The position numbers were made by a program, and so were the translations under genes. Below the pieces are notes generated by a model. The model did not search any database. It was given only the letters and a program-made list of their open reading frames with translations, and was not told the DNA's origin. Below are positions 59,444-64,000 of a stretch of DNA of 64,000 bases, in pieces. The DNA is from Pseudomonadota bacterium (GTDB taxonomy: Bacteria; Myxococcota_A; UBA796; SXON01). Within the stretch, counting starts at the first letter, position 1; each line of letters starts with the position of its first letter. Where the stretch lies: positions 1-64,000 of the forward strand of contig JAUXQH010000017.1 in assembly GCA_030685065.1 (NCBI GenBank), in the 5' to 3' direction.

Positions 59444-59931
59444 TTCGCACCCCCGATCGCGGCGTCGAGCTCGGCAAAACCCTTCTCTTCGCTGAACCCG
59501 GTCTTCCGGAACGCGAGCTGGCCCTTCTCGTCGAAGAGGAACATCGTCGGCATCGACGTGACTCCGTACTGACCGAGGTGCGTGGCGTCCGGGTCGAACG
59601 CCACCGGGACGTCGAATTGGACGGACTTCATGAACGGCTCGGCGTCCTTGCTGGCGCGGTCGACGTTGACGGCGAGGATGACGACCTCCGGGTGCTCCTT
59701 CGTCCACTTCGAGAGCGCGGGGAGCTCGCGGCGGCAGGGCGCGCACCAGCTCGCCCAGAAGCTCAGCACCACCTTCTTGCCGCGGTGGTCGGCCATCTGG
59801 AACGTCCCGCCATCGCGGAGCGGAATCTCGAAGTCGGCGCCGGCCGGCGTGGCGGTCTTGATCTGTTCCCAGACCTCGACGGGGATCATCTCGGGCGCGG
59901 CGAGCGCGGTGGACAACAATACGAACAGCAC
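59440..59931 (-). CDS. TlpA-like periplasmic thioredoxin
   Basis: 163 residues. GTG 59931 is preferred: AAGGAG lies 9 bases upstream, and it gives a short signal peptide (LFVLLSTALAAPE). The longer upstream frame has no signal. The domain shows DFEIPLRDGGTFQMADHRGK, VVLSFWASWCAPCRRELPAL with redox motif WCAPC, VVILAVNVDRASKDAEPF and VTSMPTMFLFDEKGQ with the cis-Pro. It is the first gene of the disulfide operon. Confidence 0.85.
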   Translation of the reverse strand: MLFVLLSTALAAPEMIPVEVWEQIKTATPAGADFEIPLRDGGTFQMADHRGKKVVLSFWASWCAPCRRELPALSKWTKEHPEVVILAVNVDRASKDAEPFMKSVQFDVPVAFDPDATHLGQYGVTSMPTMFLFDEKGQLAFRKTGFSEEKGFAELDAAIGGAK

Positions 59932-60084
59932 GGCGACAGGCTCCTTCCGAGGCACCCGCTGCCCCAGCCGACCGGGTGTGAAGCAAGGATCGGGCCACGG
60001 GGGCTGGGAGAGTGTCTCGATGCTGGAACGCCCTCTCTTTGCGAATTCGACGCAACGGGGAAGACCAGCAGCTGTACATTTATG

Positions 60085-60108
60085 CCACACCGTTGTGTCA
60101 GTGTGGCG
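60085..60108. promoter_or_regulatory. Inverted repeat in a divergent promoter region
   Basis: GCCACAC, 10 bases, GTGTGGC: a perfect 7-bp dyad in the 221-bp gap between the disulfide operon and the divergent kinase gene. This is the most AT-rich part of the gap. It could be an operator for either side. Confidence 0.35.
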
Positions 60109-60152
60109 CAGGTGGCGGCGCTTGGGGCCAACCCCGCGATTACGATGAGCGC

Positions 60153-61586
60153 ATGGACCTCTTGCCGCGCGCGGAGCACTGGGTGCCGGGGCTCGGGGTG
60201 GCGTTGTCGGCGGCGCTCGGGTGGGCGCTCGCTGCGGACGAGCGCGCGGAGCTCGCCGAAGATGCCCAGGCCCGCGCCGACGTGGTGGCGGAGGTCGTCG
60301 AGCGACGCGTAGAGGAGCGTGCGCGAATCCTCGACCGTCTGGCTTTGGACTTGCGTCGGGGTGTCGCCGCGGACGAGGTGCGTGCCGACGCCGCGGAGAC
60401 CGTGGCGGACCACCCGGACATCCTGGCGATCGCCGCGACCGATGGGTCAGCTCCGGTGTGGGTGGAGCCCCTCTCCGAGGTGGCGCCGTTCGCTGGGTCC
60501 GGCACCCAGGGGCCCTGGGCGCGGCTGTTCGACGATCGCGGATCCGCGCGCCTCGCGCTCGGCGCTGCTGTCCGTGTAGACGAAGCGGTCTGGATGCTCA
60601 ACCACGTGGAGCACCTGGCCGAGGTCGGCGTCGGCTCGGCCGACTACGCCTTGACGCTGCGTGAAGGGGCGAGGACCGTCTACCGCGAGCCGGGCGGAGA
60701 CCGCGTCGCCCCCTGCGCGATCTCCCCAGCCGGCTTCGGGCCGCTCGCCGTGGAGGTGGAGGTCTGCCCCCGCCGAGCCCACGCCTCCACCCTCCTCACG
60801 CCCCTCCCCGAGCTGGCGTTCGCGGCGGGCGCAGGGCTCTCGCTGCTCGCCGGCCGGGTCCTCGTGCTCGCGCGCGTCGCGCGCAGGCGCGCGTGGGAGG
60901 CCGAGCACGCCCTCGGCGAGCTCGCCACCTTCACCTACGCCGTCTCGCATGACTTCCGCGCGCCCGTGCGCGCGCTCGACGCGTACAGTCGTATCCTCCG
61001 TGACGAAGGCCCCCAGTTGGACCCCGAGGTCCGGAATTACTTGGACCGGATCTCGGCGAACGCGCTGCACATCGGTGCGCTCGTGGATGGGATCCTGGAG
61101 CTTGCCCGCATCGCCCAGGCGGAGGTCCGCGTCGCGGCGGTCGATGTCTCCCGCCTCGCGGAGGAGGAGTTCGTGCGACTACGCACCGCCGCCCCCGGAG
61201 AGGAGATGGACCTTGTCGTGACCCCGGGAGTCGTGGTCCGGGGGGACGAGGCGTTGGTGCGCCTCGTCCTCAGGGAGCTCCTCGCGAACGCATGGACGGC
61301 GACACGCGCCATCTCTGCCCCGCGAGTCGAGGTCGGCCTGGCGAACGTCAAGGGACGCAAGGCTGTGTACGTGCGGGACAACGGGCCGGGATTCGACATG
61401 ACCTTCGCAGCCCAGCTCTTCCGGCCGTTCCAGCGCACGGCGGCGGCGGCGGCGGGAGAGGGGCTCGGGCTCGGCCTCGCCCTCGCCCACACCGCGACAC
61501 GTCGGATGGGCGGTCGCCTCTGGGCAGAAGCCACGCCGGACGCCGGGGCGACATTCTGGTTCGTACTGCCCCGTCGCAAGGTGTGA
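60153..61586 (+). CDS. Membrane sensor histidine kinase, orphan
   Basis: 477 residues. Helix one near 10-28, an extracytoplasmic sensor to about 220, helix two near 225-245, then HisKA with phospho-His at about 264 (FTYAVSHDFRAPVRALDAYS), HATPase with ELLANAWTAT, VYVRDNGPGFDM and GEGLGLGLALAHTATRRMGG. The SHDFRAPVR box is of the phytochrome/bacteriophytochrome-like kinase class, unlike the HEIGSPL box of the next kinase. No regulator is encoded directly after it; the next kinase has its own partner. Confidence 0.85.
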   Translation: MDLLPRAEHWVPGLGVALSAALGWALAADERAELAEDAQARADVVAEVVERRVEERARILDRLALDLRRGVAADEVRADAAETVADHPDILAIAATDGSAPVWVEPLSEVAPFAGSGTQGPWARLFDDRGSARLALGAAVRVDEAVWMLNHVEHLAEVGVGSADYALTLREGARTVYREPGGDRVAPCAISPAGFGPLAVEVEVCPRRAHASTLLTPLPELAFAAGAGLSLLAGRVLVLARVARRRAWEAEHALGELATFTYAVSHDFRAPVRALDAYSRILRDEGPQLDPEVRNYLDRISANALHIGALVDGILELARIAQAEVRVAAVDVSRLAEEEFVRLRTAAPGEEMDLVVTPGVVVRGDEALVRLVLRELLANAWTATRAISAPRVEVGLANVKGRKAVYVRDNGPGFDMTFAAQLFRPFQRTAAAAAGEGLGLGLALAHTATRRMGGRLWAEATPDAGATFWFVLPRRKV

Positions 61587-61676
61587 CCCTCACTCTTCCG
61601 AGCGAACGCACGGCGCGCGTCTCCCAGGCGCCCTTTCTGTGCATTCCTGCCCCACCGTCATACACGTCTGCCCCAG

Positions 61677-63128
61677 ATGCGCCTCGCTCTCCGAATGACC
61701 GCCACCACCGCCGTTACCGGGCTGCTTCTGTTCGGGGGGTACGGCACATGGCTCGTTCGCCGAGAGCAACGCGATCTGGAGGCGTCGGTCCGTCGGGAGG
61801 TGACCTTCCTCGGCATGAGCCTCCGTGTCGGCGTGGAGAACGCCATCCGGGACCGGCAGCTTGCGGACGTCGAGGAGGCGTCCCTGCGCCTGGAGGGCAT
61901 CGACACGAACGTCGACGTCTATGTGTTCGACCCGCAGGGGGCGCCCGTGGTGGCGCCGGGGGGGATGCCGGCGGAGGAGCTACGCGTCGCGCTCGTTGGG
62001 CTCGTCGCCGAGGTGGCCCGAACGGGGGAGACGCGCACGCAGGAACACCCCGAGCGCGATCCGCGGCGCATCCTGCTCGCCACGCCACTGCTCTCGGATG
62101 ACGGCGACGCGCTCGGCGTTCTGGCCGTCACCCGGCCGCTCGACGACGTGAACGAGGACCTCCTCGCCACCGCCGGGGCCGTGGCCGCGACGGTTGGTAG
62201 CTTCGTCCTGTTGGCGATGCTCTTCGGCCTGGCGATCGGACAAACCCGGCTAGCCGGGCCGCTGTCACGCCTGTCCGCGGGGATGCGCCGGGTACGGGAG
62301 GGCGACCTCGGCGACGCCCTCCCGGAGGTGGGGGACGACGAGATCGTGGCGGTGGCGCGGGAGTTCAACCACATGCTCCGGGACCTGCGGGAGGCGCGGC
62401 AGGAGGCCGCGCGGGAGGCGGAGGCGCGGCGGGAGGCGCTCCGCTCCCTCGAAGTGGCCGACCGGCTGATCACCGTCGGGCAGCTCTCCGCGGCGGTCGC
62501 CCACGAGATCGGGTCTCCGCTCCAAGTGCTCCTGGGTCGGGCCCGGTCCCTCGCCGAGCGGGCCGACGAGCCGGATCGTGTGCGCCGGCATGCCGACATC
62601 CTCGTGCGCGAGGCCGAGCGGATCACGCGCATCGTGTCCCAGCTCCTCGCGCTGACGCGCCGCCGGCCGACGCATCGCGAACACCTCGAGCTGCGCGCGG
62701 TCGTCTCCGACGTCCTCGATCTGCTCGAGATCGAGGCGAAGCGGGCCGAGCTCACGCTCCGGCTCGCCGACGGCCCGCAAGCCTGGCTCGCAGCCGACCC
62801 CGACCAGCTCCGGCAGGTGGTGCTGAACCTGGTGCGGAACGCCCTGGCCGCGGGGCATCGCGGGGGCCGCGTGACCGTGTGGGTGTCGTCCTTCGAGGGG
62901 CGGCACGAGGTGGCGGTCGAGGACGACGGGGCCGGGATGTCTCCGGAGGTCCGGGCCCGCGCCTTCGAGCCGCTATTCACGACCCGGGCGGAGTCGGGGG
63001 GCACGGGGCTCGGCCTCGCCGTCGTGCGTCGCATCGTGGACGAGCACGGGGGTACCGTCGCCGTCACGTCCACCGAGGGAGCCGGGAGCCGGTTCGCGGT
63101 CACGCTGCCCACCGAGGAGTCATCGTGA
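61677..63128 (+). CDS. Membrane sensor histidine kinase (NtrB/ZraS-like)
   Basis: 483 residues. Helix one near 8-22, extracytoplasmic domain to about 160, helix two near 163-187, HAMP, coiled coil, HisKA with phospho-His at about 275 (SAAVAHEIGSPLQVLLGRAR), HATPase with NLVRNALAAG, DDGAGMSPE and GGTGLGLAVVRRIV. The closing TGA overlaps the GTG of a sigma54 activator, its likely partner. The arrangement is the same as at 47094-49909, so the two pairs may be related by duplication. Confidence 0.87.
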   Translation: MRLALRMTATTAVTGLLLFGGYGTWLVRREQRDLEASVRREVTFLGMSLRVGVENAIRDRQLADVEEASLRLEGIDTNVDVYVFDPQGAPVVAPGGMPAEELRVALVGLVAEVARTGETRTQEHPERDPRRILLATPLLSDDGDALGVLAVTRPLDDVNEDLLATAGAVAATVGSFVLLAMLFGLAIGQTRLAGPLSRLSAGMRRVREGDLGDALPEVGDDEIVAVAREFNHMLRDLREARQEAAREAEARREALRSLEVADRLITVGQLSAAVAHEIGSPLQVLLGRARSLAERADEPDRVRRHADILVREAERITRIVSQLLALTRRRPTHREHLELRAVVSDVLDLLEIEAKRAELTLRLADGPQAWLAADPDQLRQVVLNLVRNALAAGHRGGRVTVWVSSFEGRHEVAVEDDGAGMSPEVRARAFEPLFTTRAESGGTGLGLAVVRRIVDEHGGTVAVTSTEGAGSRFAVTLPTEESS

Positions 63129-64000
63129 GCGGAAAGGTGCTGGTGGTCGACGACCACGCCGAGGTCGTCGGTTGGCTCGTCGAGGAGCTCACCGACGAGG
63201 GCTACACGGTGGAGGGGTGCACCGATCCCGCGGCGGCCCTCCCGCGCATCGTCGAGGGAGGCTTCGACCTGGTCGTCTCCGACGTCGAGATGCCCGGGCT
63301 CCGCGGCATCGAGCTGATGGCCGCCGTCCACAAGCAGCGCCCGGGTCAGCTCGTCGTGTTGATCACCGCGTTCGGGTCGGTTGATCTCGCGGTCCAGGCC
63401 GTGCGCGCGGGCGCCGCTGACTTTGTCACCAAGCCCTTCGCCATCGAGGTGCTCGTGCTCGCCATCGAGCGCGCGCTCCGCGAGCGTCGGATGCGGCGGG
63501 AGATCGTGCGCCTCCGCCAGACCGTGACCCGCGATCTCCCCGAGGGCGTGGTCGCGCGGTCAGAGGCGATGCGCCGGGTCGTGGAGCGCACCACGCGCGC
63601 GGCGAGGGTGGACTCGGCGATCCTCCTCACGGGGGAGACCGGCGTCGGCAAGGGGACCCTCGCGCGGCTCCTCCACGCGCGGAGCCCTCGGGCATCGGGC
63701 CCGTTCGTCCAGGTGAACTGCGCGGCGCTTCCGACACACCTGGTCGAGAGCGAGCTGTTCGGGGTGACGCGGGGCGCGTTCACGGATGCGCGCGAGGACC
63801 GGGATGGCCTGTTCGCCCGCGCGCACGGCGGGACGCTGTTCCTCGACGAGATCGGGGAGCTCACGCTCGACGCGCAGCCGAAGCTCCTCCAGGCGCTCGA
63901 GACCGGACGGATCCGGCCTCTGGGGGCCGGTCGCGAGCGTACGGTGGACGTGCGGATCGTGGCGGCGACCAACCGCGATCTCGCTGAGGCCGTGGCGGCG
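63125..64000 (+). CDS. Sigma54-dependent response regulator (NtrC family), cut by window edge
   Basis: 292 residues visible, open at 64000. GTG at 63125 overlaps the kinase stop (GTGA). The receiver has the acidic pair (VLVVDDHAE), acceptor Asp near 52 (VVSDVEMPGLRG) and Lys in FVTKPF. The AAA+ domain shows Walker A GETGVGKG, Walker B GGTLFLDEIGEL and the loop GAFTDA, a variant of GAFTGA. The C-terminal helix-turn-helix would lie beyond the window. Confidence 0.9.
   Translation, partial: MSGKVLVVDDHAEVVGWLVEELTDEGYTVEGCTDPAAALPRIVEGGFDLVVSDVEMPGLRGIELMAAVHKQRPGQLVVLITAFGSVDLAVQAVRAGAADFVTKPFAIEVLVLAIERALRERRMRREIVRLRQTVTRDLPEGVVARSEAMRRVVERTTRAARVDSAILLTGETGVGKGTLARLLHARSPRASGPFVQVNCAALPTHLVESELFGVTRGAFTDAREDRDGLFARAHGGTLFLDEIGELTLDAQPKLLQALETGRIRPLGAGRERTVDVRIVAATNRDLAEAVAA

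Noticed and set aside
1-64000. Insertion sequences or transposons
   Set aside because: No transposase, recombinase or terminal inverted repeats with target duplications were seen anywhere in the window.

Overview
The window is very GC-rich and looks like a chromosomal segment from the Myxococcota (a myxobacterium or close relative). The signs are C-terminal sorting tails of the MYXO-CTERM kind (a Cys-Gly-Cys block, one membrane helix, an Arg cluster), many lipoproteins with Asp-Thr-rich linkers, MopE-type metal-binding repeats, several sigma54-type two-component systems, and parts of an extracellular contractile injection system (eCIS). Genes are tightly packed. Many neighbours are joined by 4-bp stop/start overlaps (ATGA, GTGA, TTGA), which I used to settle several starts. 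I see no rRNA, convincing tRNA, CRISPR array, transposase or replication origin.

Layout. 1-1053: gene-free, with two families of short tandem repeats and strong hairpins. 1.0-3.5 kb: two lipoproteins. 3.7-7.8 kb: an amine-oxidase-like flavoprotein beside S-adenosylmethionine decarboxylase, an alpha/beta hydrolase lipoprotein, a SUKH protein and a HEAT-repeat protein. 7.9-12.5 kb: two related, very long exported proteins; the first carries a stretch like a TonB-receptor plug. 12.6-14.4 kb: an eCIS-core (DUF4157) protein with a papain-like C-terminus, coupled to a small lipoprotein. 14.4-17.9 kb: a periplasmic binding protein coupled to a hybrid histidine kinase, an arrangement like LuxP-LuxQ. 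18-21.5 kb: CotH-like lipoprotein, small membrane protein, GNAT-like protein, phytase-like lipoprotein.

21.6-30.3 kb is the clearest functional unit: two GH13 amylase-type lipoproteins, a maltoporin, a GH15 glucoamylase-type enzyme and an unknown protein, the last two with MYXO-CTERM tails. Together they look like a surface starch or glycogen degradation and uptake operon. 30.3-43 kb: CapA-like lipoprotein, membrane glycosyltransferase-like protein and S4 protein; a DNA-repair group (Lhr-like helicase, PdeM nuclease, SRAP protein); a persulfide dioxygenase-like enzyme with a 37-residue membrane mini-protein; a Spo0M-propeller fusion; and a four-gene membrane operon (LigA-like small protein, NapH-like ferredoxin, DUF5989-like peptide, SGNH hydrolase).

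43-45.5 kb is loosely packed and looks rearranged: a D-arm-like sequence, trehalose-phosphatase, a lipoprotein remnant, palindromes with no obvious target gene, and a receiver domain without its catalytic aspartates. 45.5-52.1 kb: MopE-type surface protein, NtrB/NtrC-like pair, Pal lipoprotein and a membrane glycosyltransferase. 53.6-55.6 kb is a decay zone: a glycosyltransferase N-terminal stub, an orphan eCIS/phage tail-tube gene, a sugar dehydrogenase with an internal deletion, and a frameshifted thioredoxin. 55.6-60 kb is a disulfide/thioredoxin operon including a VKOR-DsbA-SUMF1 fusion. The window closes with an orphan kinase and a second kinase/sigma54-activator pair cut by the window edge.
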